Source: DATJBF01 sp035516795
GTDB lineage: Bacteria; Verrucomicrobiota; Verrucomicrobiia; Palsa-1439
Length of the DNA stretch: 20,693 nucleotides
Reading direction: 5' to 3'
Assembly (NCBI GenBank): GCA_035516795.1
Contig: DATIZX010000148.1
Coordinates: forward strand, 1-20,693
Shown: piece after piece, positions 13,263-20,693 of the stretch
Layout of the letters: each line of letters starts with the position of its first letter
Numbering within the stretch: position 1 is the stretch's first letter
Notes under the pieces: model-generated
Told to the model about the DNA's origin: nothing
The model's database searches: none
Seen by the model: the letters and a program-made list of their open reading frames with translations, nothing else
Translations under genes and position numbers: made by a program

Positions 13263-15014
13263 ATGGCCGAACGAACCTTTCAAGGCATTGGAGTGTCACC
13301 GGGCGTGGCCCGAGGCCAGATCTATGTCTACCGGATTGCCGAGGAAGTCGTCCCCCAATACGAGATCGCCGCCAAAGAAACGTCGGAAGAGGTCAATCGG
13401 TTCGAGCAGGCGCTGATCAAGACCCGCGAGCAGTTGCATAAACTCCAGGAAAGCATCGCTTCCGGCATCGGTTCCAGCACGCCGTCGAGCATCCTGGACG
13501 TCCACCTTTCGATTACCGAAGACCCGGCGCTGATCGAGCCGGTCATCCACCGCATCGAGAAAGAATGCAAGAACGTGGAGTTCGTCTTCAACGACGTGGC
13601 TCGCAAATACGTCACGACGCTCGCCCAGTTGCCCGATGAATTCCTCCGCGAGCGCGCCGCCGACGTGCAGGACGTCACCCGCCGCATCCTGCGCAACCTG
13701 CTTGGACGCGACCACCGTGGGCTGGCCAATCTTCCGCCCGGCACCATCGTCGTCGCCCACGATCTCTCGCCGTCGGACACCACGTCGCTCGACCGCGAAC
13801 ACGTAAGCGGCTTCGCGACCGACGTCGGCAGCCACACGTCGCACACCACCATCGTGGCGCGTTCGATGAATCTGCCGGCGGTCGTGGGCCTCCGCAATCT
13901 CAGCCAATTCGTGCACGACGGTCAGCCCGCCATCCTCGACGGGTACAGCGGCACGGTCATCATCGAGCCGACCGAACAGACGCTGTTCATCTACGGCGAG
14001 CTGGAAGTCAAACGCCACTCCGTCAAAGAACGGCTCGATGCGTTGCACGATTTGCCGGCGCAAACGCTCGATGGACACCGCGTCACGCTCTCCGGCAACA
14101 TCGAACTGCCCAGCGACGTGCCGGCGGTGCTGGCCGCGGGCGCCGAGGGCATCGGCTTGTTTCGCACCGAGTTCCTGTATTTGAATCGCAAGGATTTTCC
14201 GAGCGAAGAAGAGCAGTATGAAAAGTACCTGGAAGTCGCCCGCGCGGTGAAACCGAACTCGGTCATCATCCGCACCCTCGACATCGGCGGCGACAAATTC
14301 CGCAGCGGCGACTCGACGCCGCAGGAAGTCAATCCGTTCCTCGGGTTCCGGGCGATTCGCTTCTGCCTGGCCAACGTCGATGTGTTCGAGGCCCAACTTC
14401 GCGCCATCCTCCGCGCCAGCGCCGAGGGCAACATCCGCATCATGTACCCCATGATCAGCGGCGTGGCCGAAGTCACCCAGGCCAACGAAATCCTGCGGCA
14501 GGTCATGGGCGACCTGAAAAAGGAAGGGATTCCCTTCGACGAAAACATTCAGGTGGGCGCGATGATCGAGATTCCGTCGGCGGCGTTGACCGCCGAAATG
14601 ATCGCGAAAGAGGTCGATTTCTTCAGCATCGGCTCGAACGATTTGATTCAATACACGATGGCGGTGGACCGCGTGAACGAGAAGGTCGCCAGCCTGTACG
14701 AACCGACGCATCCCGCGATCCTGCGGCTGATTCGCGGCGTCGTCGAAGCCGCGCACAACAACGGCATCTGGGTCGGCGTCTGCGGCGAGATTGCCGGCGA
14801 ACCGCTGTTCGCTCCCCTGCTCGTCGGCATGGGGGTGGACGAACTCAGCGTGGCGGCGTCGAGTCTGCCGCGCGTGAAGGAAGTCGTCCGCCGCCTGACC
14901 TTTGCCGAATCGCAGGAACTGGCCGCCGCCTCCTTGCACACCAATGCCGGCCGCGAAGTGCTGGCCATGCTCAACGTCCTGCTCCAGCGCGTCGATCCCG
15001 ATCTGATGGGATAA
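13263..15014 (+). CDS. ptsI: Phosphoenolpyruvate-protein phosphotransferase (PTS enzyme I)
   Basis: 583 residues from ATG 13263 (E. coli EI 575). It takes phosphate from PEP onto H194 in GSHTSHTTIVARSMNLPAVVG and passes it to HPr. The N-terminus FQGIGVSPGVARG, the HPr-binding helical domain (about 30-140), the swivel domain with H194, then the PEP-binding barrel: EGIGLFRTEFLYLNR, RTLDIGGDK, NPFLGFRAIR, MYPMISGVAE, GAMIEIPSA, FFSIGSNDLIQY and VCGEIAGEP with catalytic C507. All catalytic residues are present. The mirrored minus strand also stays open over most of this gene, which is a codon-usage effect. Confidence 0.96.
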   Translation: MAERTFQGIGVSPGVARGQIYVYRIAEEVVPQYEIAAKETSEEVNRFEQALIKTREQLHKLQESIASGIGSSTPSSILDVHLSITEDPALIEPVIHRIEKECKNVEFVFNDVARKYVTTLAQLPDEFLRERAADVQDVTRRILRNLLGRDHRGLANLPPGTIVVAHDLSPSDTTSLDREHVSGFATDVGSHTSHTTIVARSMNLPAVVGLRNLSQFVHDGQPAILDGYSGTVIIEPTEQTLFIYGELEVKRHSVKERLDALHDLPAQTLDGHRVTLSGNIELPSDVPAVLAAGAEGIGLFRTEFLYLNRKDFPSEEEQYEKYLEVARAVKPNSVIIRTLDIGGDKFRSGDSTPQEVNPFLGFRAIRFCLANVDVFEAQLRAILRASAEGNIRIMYPMISGVAEVTQANEILRQVMGDLKKEGIPFDENIQVGAMIEIPSAALTAEMIAKEVDFFSIGSNDLIQYTMAVDRVNEKVASLYEPTHPAILRLIRGVVEAAHNNGIWVGVCGEIAGEPLFAPLLVGMGVDELSVAASSLPRVKEVVRRLTFAESQELAAASLHTNAGREVLAMLNVLLQRVDPDLMG

Positions 15015-15025
15015 TAGTTGGGCAA

Positions 15026-15282
15026 TGTAGTCGCACCCTTCATGGGTGCGCGGGGGAAAGTCGTACGTAGTCGCACCCTTCACGGGTGCGTGGGCGGGAA
15101 CGCCGTATGTAGTCGCACCCTTCATGGGTGCGCGGGCGGACGCAGGCTGAAGCCTGCGACTACATTGCAGCAGGGACAAGTCGTATGTAGTCGCACCGTT
15201 CATGGGTGCGCGGGCGGAACGCCGTATGTAGTCGCACCCTTCATGGGTGCGCGGGCGGACGCAGGCTGAAGCCTGCGGCTAC
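15026..15282. repeat. Array of TGTAGTCGCACCCTTCATGG units (family C)
   Basis: Five units start at 15026, 15066, 15108, 15186 and 15227 (spacing 40, 42, 78 and 41 bp). Each contains the short hairpin CGCACCCTTCATGGGTGCG. Two closing arms, CGCAGGCTGAAGCCTGCGAC (15141-) and CGCAGGCTGAAGCCTGCGGC (15260-), end in CTACA or CTAC. The block lies between the ends of ptsI (plus) and the response regulator gene (minus), so it could terminate both transcripts as RNA hairpins, though no T-tract is seen. Confidence 0.88.
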
Positions 15283-15303
15283 GGTGTTGGTAAGTTGGGC
15301 CGT

Positions 15304-15660
15304 TTACGCCACGGCCATGGCGAGATTGATCGCCTGATTCAACTCGGAAACGCCGAACGGTTTCTCCACAAACCCGCTGGCGCCGGCCTCCCGCGCCTCA
15401 TTCTCCGTCGTGCGGCTGCCGGTGACGATAACCACCTTGGCGCTCGGATCGTCCTTGGCCAGCAGCGACGTGCAGGTCAATCCGTCCATCACGGGCATGC
15501 GCACGTCCATCACGACCAGCTCTGGTTGCATGGACTTGTACTTCGCGATCGCATCTTCGCCGTCCGTGGCGAAGCCGACGACTTCATGACCGAGATGTTC
15601 GAGCACGAGCCGCAAAGCGTACCGCACCGAGTCCGTATCTTCCGCGATCAAAATCTTCAT
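15304..15660 (-). CDS. Single-domain response regulator (CheY-like receiver)
   Basis: 118 residues from ATG 15660; a longer frame to 15690 exists, but MKILIAEDTDSVR is the natural receiver start and AAGGG lies 8 bp before it. Receiver residues are all present: acidic pocket E7/D8, phosphoacceptor D52 in LVVMDVRMPVMDG, T80 in VIVTGSR, and K100 in VEKPFG. There is no output domain, so it must act through partner proteins. No kinase gene is nearby. It is transcribed toward ptsI. Confidence 0.92.
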   Translation of the reverse strand: MKILIAEDTDSVRYALRLVLEHLGHEVVGFATDGEDAIAKYKSMQPELVVMDVRMPVMDGLTCTSLLAKDDPSAKVVIVTGSRTTENEAREAGASGFVEKPFGVSELNQAINLAMAVA

Positions 15661-15701
15661 GGGAGATACCCTTAGCAGTGCCTGTGCCATGACCAGTTTC
15701 C

Positions 15702-15768
15702 TGTAGGCCGACTCTGCGAGTCGGCGGGGCCTGAAGGGGATTGCGCCGCTTCACAGAAGGAGCCTACA
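15702..15768. repeat. Palindromic repeat in intergenic region (family E)
   Basis: TGTAGGCCGACTCTGCGAGT followed by CGGCGGG on the left, CGCCGCTTCACAGAAGGAGC followed by CTACA on the right; it is the same family as the copy inside lptA (9912-9985). It is the main recognisable feature of the 337-bp gap 15661-15997, together with a promoter candidate. Confidence 0.78.
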
Positions 15769-15909
15769 TTCGAAAATCGCCTGTTTATGCCCGAAACGGC
15801 CCACAACACACCTGCCTAATCGTGAGAAAACCCAGTCAAAATTGGCCACCAAGTTGGCACGGTATGGGTTGCTGTCTTTTCGCCCAACGTTCGGCAGAGC
15901 GGTACATCG

Positions 15910-15938
15910 TTGACTTTGAGGATATGTGCTGCTTTAAT
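15910..15938 (+). promoter_or_regulatory. Candidate promoter of the secreted repeat protein
   Basis: TTGACT (15910-15915), 17-bp spacer, TTTAAT (15933-15938), about 60 bp before the start codon at 15998. Good spacing, moderate match. Confidence 0.38.
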
Positions 15939-15997
15939 GTTCTGTTCCGAGCGGTGAGGTAGTGTTGAGTTTCGATCTAGACAGCGGGGACGCAAAG

Positions 15998-17896
15998 ATG
16001 AATCAGGGACTTCGTTCGTACATTGGACGGTCGCATAATGTGCAAAGTGTGGTAACAGCGAGAGCACTCTGCTTGATTCTGATCGCCGTCTTCCTGCCAT
16101 TGGGAGCTTTCGCTCAGTTTAGCAGCTCTAATCAGGTGTACATCGTCAACGGTGGTGTGACCAACTGGGACGACGATTTTGTCTTCAACTATCCGTTTTG
16201 CCAATTGGTGGTTAGCAATGCAGGCGTCCTCAATAATTTCCGTGGATATATAGGATATTCGTCGAGCGCAAGTAACGATCTGGCGATGGTTTCTGGCAAC
16301 GGGTCACTTTGGTTCAACAACGGCAACCTTTATGTTGGCAATAACGGCGCGAGCAACCAACTCGTTATCGCTGGCGGTGGCGTCGTATATGATACTCCCA
16401 ATGGTTATTTGGGCTTCAGTGCCACCAGCATAAGCAATACGGTATTGGTAACTGGCACCGGATCGGTTTGGAGTAACAGCGGTGCTGTGTATATCGGCAA
16501 CAGCGGCGCTAGCAATCAATTGACCGTTAGCAGTAACGCCTCAATCGTCGCTAACAATCTGTATATCGGCTTCAATGCTTCGTCCGTGAGCAACAATCTC
16601 ATTATCTCGGACGGTGCGGTTTATGTCATAGGAAACGGAGCGCTGGACATTCGTCGCGGCGGGCTGACTTTGAACAGCGGAACGGTGACGGTAGACGGCT
16701 TGATCTTGAACACCGGCTCCAGCGGAACAATTGCTTTTAACGGGGGCGTGCTTTCCACAAAAGCCACTACCGCCAGCAACGGGGTGCCATTTGTCGTAGG
16801 GACGATCACCAATGCGGCGACGCTGATTGTCTCAGGAGGAACCCATACGTTTGCGGACGGGTTAGATATTCGCAAGGGTACGTTTAGGATAAACAGCGGG
16901 ACAGTGACGGCCAATCAACTCACGCTCACGAATGGCACCGACAGCGCGATCTTCTTCAGCGGAGGCCAACTCAACACCAGATCCACCACGATTAACGATG
17001 GCGCGCCTTTCGTTGTCGGAAGCGGCACGAATGCGGCAACGCTGAATCTTATGGGAGGGGTGCATACGTTCGCTGCTGGACTGGTGATCACAAACAGCGC
17101 CACTTTGATGGGGACAGGCACAATCTATACGAATGTGACCTTGTTAGGGGCTCTTTCTCCTGGCGCGTCGACCGGCACAATCACCATTTCCGGCAACTTG
17201 GTGGCTCGACCCAGTGCTTCCCTGAATTTCGACCTGGGCACAAACAGCGATCTGGTGACTGTCAACGGAAACCTGACATTGGACGGGACGTTGAACGTCA
17301 CCAATTCGGGCGGATTTACCAATACTACTTACACACTTTTTACCTACGGCGGAACTTTGACGACGAACGGTAGCCCCACCGTACTTTCACTAGGGGCGGT
17401 TCCCAGCACAAACTTCACGTACACTGTGGACATCACCACCGCCGGACAGGTCAAGCTGGTTGTTGCCGGGGTGGTGTCAGATCCATTCGCGGTTTGGCAA
17501 AACCAATACTTCGGTTGCACCGGATGCGCGCAGGCGCAAGGCGACGCCGATCCCGACGCTGATGGCATGAGCAACACCAACGAATTCCTCGCGGGGTTCG
17601 ACCCGACAAATAACGCTGCCTACCTGCATATTATCAGCATCGTGAAGACAAACAACGACATGCAAGTGACCTATCTGGGCGCCAATGGAACTTCGACCAT
17701 CGCATCTCGCACGAATGTGCTGGAGTTCACGACCGGAACGGCCAATGGCAGCTATACCAACGACTTCGCAAGCACAGGACAGACGAATATTCTGAGTGGT
17801 GGCACAGGCTTGGGTGTCGTGACCAATATGGTGGATGTTGGTGGCGGCACAAACACTCCCTCACGCTTCTATCGTGTCCGCGTGCTGGTTCCCTAG
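15998..17896 (+). CDS. Secreted passenger-like repeat protein with EF-hand/thrombospondin-3-like segment
   Basis: 632 residues from ATG 15998, with GGGGA 8 bp upstream. A signal peptide (ALCLILIAVFLPLGAFAQ, cleavage after AFA) is followed by about 400 residues of Asn/Ser/Gly-rich beta-helix repeats such as YVGNNGASNQLVIAGGG and YIGNSGASNQLTVSSNASI, and two copies of a longer motif with FVVGxxTNAATL and GGxHTFA. This is the texture of autotransporter passenger domains. No beta-barrel is present. The C-terminal quarter has QNQYFGCTGCAQAQ, then DADPDADGMSNTNEFLAGFDPT, a calcium-binding-like D-rich segment, and a terminal FYRVRVLVP. I see no PEP-CTERM anchor. The G+C is lower than in the kds-lpt block. 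Likely a surface or extracellular structural protein. Confidence 0.82.
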   Translation: MNQGLRSYIGRSHNVQSVVTARALCLILIAVFLPLGAFAQFSSSNQVYIVNGGVTNWDDDFVFNYPFCQLVVSNAGVLNNFRGYIGYSSSASNDLAMVSGNGSLWFNNGNLYVGNNGASNQLVIAGGGVVYDTPNGYLGFSATSISNTVLVTGTGSVWSNSGAVYIGNSGASNQLTVSSNASIVANNLYIGFNASSVSNNLIISDGAVYVIGNGALDIRRGGLTLNSGTVTVDGLILNTGSSGTIAFNGGVLSTKATTASNGVPFVVGTITNAATLIVSGGTHTFADGLDIRKGTFRINSGTVTANQLTLTNGTDSAIFFSGGQLNTRSTTINDGAPFVVGSGTNAATLNLMGGVHTFAAGLVITNSATLMGTGTIYTNVTLLGALSPGASTGTITISGNLVARPSASLNFDLGTNSDLVTVNGNLTLDGTLNVTNSGGFTNTTYTLFTYGGTLTTNGSPTVLSLGAVPSTNFTYTVDITTAGQVKLVVAGVVSDPFAVWQNQYFGCTGCAQAQGDADPDADGMSNTNEFLAGFDPTNNAAYLHIISIVKTNNDMQVTYLGANGTSTIASRTNVLEFTTGTANGSYTNDFASTGQTNILSGGTGLGVVTNMVDVGGGTNTPSRFYRVRVLVP

Positions 17897-17901
17897 CAAA
17901 T

Positions 17902-18630
17902 CTACGGACAAGGCGCTGTACCGCGTGCAAACGGGGGATTGGGAAAATTGGGGAACATCTCCGGGCGCGTTGTCACGTTTTCTATCCACTCGACGTGGCC
18001 ATCGAGAAAAAGGTAATTACCCGCGAACTTGTTCCCCGGCATGTGCTTCGACCCCGGATAAGCAGTTGCGCTAGACGGATTGCGGACATAATTGTCAGTT
18101 CCGTCTTCCAAGATCGGATTAAAACTGGGGTCTGAACCAACACGGTCGTAGTGTTCCGCGATAATAGCCACTGTTGTATTCGTCAACGATGGACAGGTGA
18201 GCCGCGATCCCGCGATCCAGAATTCAGTGTTCGGGTTGGAATTCGCGACAACAATCGCGTAAGAACGAGGTGTGGCAGTCGCCGTAGCCTTACGTCGATC
18301 ATCGGGACACTGGAAAATCTTTGGCGTGACATAATTGCCATAGAGCAAGGCGTTGTACCAATTATTCGTCCCGCATGACGGATCGCTGCAGTACCCGTTG
18401 TTCTCAACTGTCGGCAGATGGTTCTGAAAATCACCCGAGTAGGCCAGCAGGCCGATGCCGATTTGCCGAAGGTTGCTCGCACAGGCAATCCGTCTCCCCT
18501 TCTCCCGCGCATTATTCAGAGCGGGCAACAGCAACGCCGCCAGCAGGCCGATGACGGCAATGACCGTGAGAAGTTCGATCAGAGTGAACGCATGCTGTTT
18601 GCCGGGAACTCGTCGCATCAGGTTTCTCAT
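17902..18630 (-). CDS. Type II secretion-like pseudopilin with prepilin cleavage motif
   Basis: 242 residues from ATG 18630; a TTG at 18654 would add eight residues without a ribosome site. The N-terminus KQHAFTLIELLTVIAVIGLLAALLLPALNNAREK has a prepilin peptidase site (A14/F15, with E19 in position +5) and the hydrophobic helix that assembles pseudopili. It continues with CASNLRQIGIGLLAYSGDFQNHLP and ends with NKFAGNYLFLDGHVEWI, typical of the large pseudopilin family in Verrucomicrobiota and Planctomycetota. It faces the passenger-like gene tail to tail with only 5 bp between. These genomes carry many such genes, so no specific substrate can be claimed. Confidence 0.88.
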   Translation of the reverse strand: MRNLMRRVPGKQHAFTLIELLTVIAVIGLLAALLLPALNNAREKGRRIACASNLRQIGIGLLAYSGDFQNHLPTVENNGYCSDPSCGTNNWYNALLYGNYVTPKIFQCPDDRRKATATATPRSYAIVVANSNPNTEFWIAGSRLTCPSLTNTTVAIIAEHYDRVGSDPSFNPILEDGTDNYVRNPSSATAYPGSKHMPGNKFAGNYLFLDGHVEWIENVTTRPEMFPNFPNPPFARGTAPCP

Positions 18631-18882
18631 ACACTTGTCAGCTCGGTTCGTCAATCAAGATTGAAGCGAGCAGTAGAGACGATCGCGGGCCACGATCTGC
18701 CCCGCCTGTTCTCTCCAAAGCGGCTTTTCTCCGCGAAATTCGCTTGAAATTTCGGTCCTCCTTTCATATCACCTTTCTCATCATCCCGTTCGTACAATGC
18801 TGACAGGTCCATGAAGCGCCCTGTCTGAACAGAAGTTGGAGCCAGTTGGTGGAACTGTGAAGAACTACCAGTGGGAGGACGA

Positions 18883-20403
18883 ATGAAATTAGCACTTCTT
18901 GCTTTGGCAATCTTATGTGTCTTCATTCCTTGCGCGATTGCCGATACCGTAACGCTCAAGAGTGGGGAAATTGTTCAAGGTGATATTCTGTCAGAAACAG
19001 ACACGGACCTTGTGATCATGGCGGTCAATCAAAGCCGGACGATCTCAAGCCGGCGGAATATCCTCAAATCTGACATCCAGACTGTCGATCGCGAGTCGGC
19101 ACAGCAAAAACAAGCGCGGGCCGCCTACGAAACTCTCGAGGACCGACTGCGACTTGACCCGAACCGAGAGTTCAGCAAAGCCGAATACGAAAACGGAATC
19201 CAAGCTTTGAACAATTATCTCACGACCTATCCAGATTCAAAAGTGGCCGACGACGCTCGCAAGTTACTGGCGACGTGGAAAGATGAGTTGGCGCATGTGG
19301 AACAGGGAGATGTGAAATTCGGCAACCGGTGGATGACGCCTCAGGATAAGAACAGCATTCTGGAAAAGCTGAATGAAAAGCAAAGGCTGCAATCACTTCC
19401 AGCGACGATGCAAGGGCTCCAGAAGAAAGTACAGGAATTGGAGAACCACCGGGTCCAGGTGGACGCTTCTATTGAATCCATCCAAAAGGCGATTGCGAGT
19501 TGCCAGAGTGTGATTAACAACCCCCCGCGAGTTTCCGTTATCACCCACACTGTAATTCCGGCTACGCCACCTCAATACGACAGCAACGGACGAATGACCC
19601 AGCCTGGCAGCCCTGCTCGACCGGGATTGGATAAGGTGCAGTACATCGCCGATACTCAGGCCGTAGCCCGTACGCAACAACGGTTATCGGCGTATCAAGC
19701 GCAGTTGAGCCAGACGCAACAACAGATGCTGGACATCGAGGACTCTATTCGCAATACCAAACGTCAGATTGCCCAAGCACAATCAGAGTATAAGGTCGCC
19801 ACCCTGGAGGTGCAGCAGCCCTTGGGATCGATACCCGCCGCACACCAACCCGTTCCGCCCCAGCCAACAACGGTCACCCAACAAACTCTCGCTTCCACTT
19901 CCCAACAAGTTGTCGTCGCTGCCGCCCCACAGCCAACTGGCAGCATGGAGCCACAGAGCGCCCCGAAACCTTGGATTCAGCGATACTGGAAGGGACTCGC
20001 TATCGTTGGCGGTATCCTCCTGCTTGTCATATTGGTGGTGCCTCCGGTTCTGAAAAGGGCTGAGCGAAAGGAAGCTGAACGCGAGGAACAGCGGCGGGTC
20101 GCACGGCAGCAACTGAAGAAGATCTTCGATCAGATTTTCGTTCAAGGAGAACGACCCTCAGGCAAGAACATCCCCGAGGGAGAAATCATCCCCTTTGGAA
20201 ACGCGCGCGAAACCACTGGCAGCGGGCGATGGTTTGTGATCGGCCCTTCCCATATCTGGGCGGTACAAGACAATGGACGGGAAAACGACAATTGGGTCCT
20301 CAATAATGTCGAGACCGGTGGGCCTGGAGCAATCGGCGCCCGCGTTGAGTTGGAAGCTGATATCGTAAACAGCATCAGAACCCTCGCAGGAGAAGCAAGT
20401 TGA
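18883..20403 (+). CDS. Membrane-anchored coiled-coil protein with SH3/Lsm-like N-terminal domain, unknown function
   Basis: 506 residues from ATG 18883, with a strong GGGAGG 4 bp upstream. A signal peptide or anchor (LALLALAILCVFIPCAIA, about residues 3-20) is followed by a small beta domain, VTLKSGEIVQGDILSETDTDLVIM, of the type found in SH3/Lsm-like modules. Residues about 70-300 are charged and helical, with coiled-coil stretches (LQKKVQELENHRVQVDASIESIQKAI and QRLSAYQAQLSQTQQQMLDIEDSI). A Pro/Gln-rich linker leads to a membrane segment (GLAIVGGILLLVILVVPPVL, about 370-390) and a basic helical plus folded C-terminus. The hydrophobic segment near the end suggests an envelope-spanning structural role; I cannot name a family. 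Confidence 0.78.
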   Translation: MKLALLALAILCVFIPCAIADTVTLKSGEIVQGDILSETDTDLVIMAVNQSRTISSRRNILKSDIQTVDRESAQQKQARAAYETLEDRLRLDPNREFSKAEYENGIQALNNYLTTYPDSKVADDARKLLATWKDELAHVEQGDVKFGNRWMTPQDKNSILEKLNEKQRLQSLPATMQGLQKKVQELENHRVQVDASIESIQKAIASCQSVINNPPRVSVITHTVIPATPPQYDSNGRMTQPGSPARPGLDKVQYIADTQAVARTQQRLSAYQAQLSQTQQQMLDIEDSIRNTKRQIAQAQSEYKVATLEVQQPLGSIPAAHQPVPPQPTTVTQQTLASTSQQVVVAAAPQPTGSMEPQSAPKPWIQRYWKGLAIVGGILLLVILVVPPVLKRAERKEAEREEQRRVARQQLKKIFDQIFVQGERPSGKNIPEGEIIPFGNARETTGSGRWFVIGPSHIWAVQDNGRENDNWVLNNVETGGPGAIGARVELEADIVNSIRTLAGEAS

Positions 20404-20483
20404 ATCCTCAAAAAGCGAAATTAGGAGCTTAACTGGTCGATTTCGCAGTCTGTTAGCACTATTGGACTCAACGGGTCTCAGGG

Positions 20484-20544
20484 TGACTTTGTATATAAGT
20501 CCCCTAATTAGCTATTGACACTAATGACATACCATGTATATACA
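20484..20544 (+). promoter_or_regulatory. AT-rich promoter/operator candidate before the last gene
   Basis: An interrupted palindrome GACTTTGTATATAAGTC at 20485-20501 precedes TTGACA (20515-20520), a 16-bp spacer and TATATA (20537-20542), the latter inside the perfect 10-bp palindrome TGTATATACA (20535-20544). TGTATATA occurs in both palindromes. The next ATG is at 20560. Confidence 0.45.
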
Positions 20545-20559
20545 AAGCAGGCACTCAGT

Positions 20560-20693
20560 ATGGAATTTGACTGGTCAGATCCGCCATTCAATCCCAAGGA
20601 CGCGCCTACGATCCCCGAGATCGAGGAATCGTTCGAAGATCCTCATGGTATCCGACTTTTCCCTGATTCTGGACGCTTTGCGAAGGAGTCGCG
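20560..20693 (+). CDS. N-terminal part of a small protein, possibly BrnT-type toxin (cut by window end)
   Basis: The frame from ATG 20560 is open to the window end (44 codons). The text MEFDWSDPPFNPKDAP, then IPEIEESFEDPHGIRLFPDSGRFAKES recalls the beginning of BrnT-family ribonuclease toxins, which share a MxFxWD start and a FEDP segment followed by an arginine-bearing strand. This is a similarity by eye only, and the catalytic part would lie beyond the window. A promoter-like sequence and palindromes lie directly upstream, as expected for a self-regulated toxin-antitoxin pair. Confidence 0.5.
   Translation, partial: MEFDWSDPPFNPKDAPTIPEIEESFEDPHGIRLFPDSGRFAKES

Noticed and set aside
13296..15203. 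635-codon open frame on the minus strand opposite ptsI
   Set aside because: It is rich in H, R, D and V in random order, has no domain, and covers a certain enzyme I gene. High-GC codon bias opens the antisense frame.
15018..15269. 83-codon frame with repeated VVAPFMGAR-like text
   Set aside because: Translation of the family C array, without start signals.
15026..15282. Possible CRISPR array
   Set aside because: Units are regularly spaced in part, but the stretches between them are short, similar to each other and partly palindromic, one gap is doubled by a closing arm, and no cas gene is near. This is a tandem hairpin repeat.
20414..20446. GCGAAAT/ATTTCGC inverted repeat after the coiled-coil gene as a terminator
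   Set aside because: The stem is only 7 bp with an 18-base loop and no T-tract follows.

Overview
The window looks like a chromosomal segment of a Gram-negative bacterium of the Verrucomicrobiota, most likely a Pedosphaera/Limisphaerales-type lineage. This is inferred from gene content, since no rRNA gene is present to confirm it. The clues are Kdo/LPS export genes next to HprK, HPr and enzyme I; a type II pseudopilin with an FTLIE N-terminus and an LFLDGHVEW motif near its end; a large secreted repeat protein with a calcium-binding-like DPDADGMSNTNEFLAG segment; and many short palindromic intergenic repeats whose spurious translations (NHREHREHRE, VVAPFMGAR) recur in such genomes. The housekeeping part is GC-rich. 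The stretch from about 15.8 kb onward is visibly richer in A and T.

Layout. Positions 1-423 hold the C-terminal third of NADP isocitrate dehydrogenase. From 444 to about 3715 lies an accessory stretch: a possible restriction-enzyme C-terminal fragment, a RelE/ParE-type toxin-antitoxin pair, a three-gene cassette of two minimal nucleotidyltransferases flanking a small unknown protein, and a DUF2442 gene whose DUF4160 partner is broken by an in-frame TAG. An alpha/beta hydrolase (3984-4820) follows.

Positions 5120-15014 form the core block: kdsB, pyrG, kdsA, a kdsC-lptC fusion, lptA, lptB, hprK, ptsH, ptsI, all on the plus strand. KdsB, KdsA and KdsC make and activate Kdo. PyrG supplies the CTP that KdsB uses. 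LptC, LptA and LptB belong to the LPS export machine. HprK, HPr and EI form a phosphorelay with no sugar permease nearby, so a regulatory role is likely. The order kdsC-lptC-lptA-lptB followed by PTS-type regulators mirrors the E. coli kdsC-lptCAB-rpoN-hpf-ptsN-rapZ-ptsO locus.

From 15.3 kb on there is a single-domain response regulator (minus), a secreted passenger-like protein (plus), a pseudopilin (minus, convergent, 5 bp apart), a membrane-anchored coiled-coil protein with an SH3/Lsm-like N-terminus (plus), and the start of a BrnT-like small gene cut by the window end.

The most notable points are the KdsC-LptC fusion; three palindromic repeat segments lying in frame inside kdsB, the kdsC-lptC linker and the lptA signal peptide; and two nearly identical promoters (TTGTCA-N16-TACACT) that sit about 9 bp before the start codons of kdsB and lptB, predicting almost leaderless mRNAs. 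At least five repeat families fill the intergenic regions.
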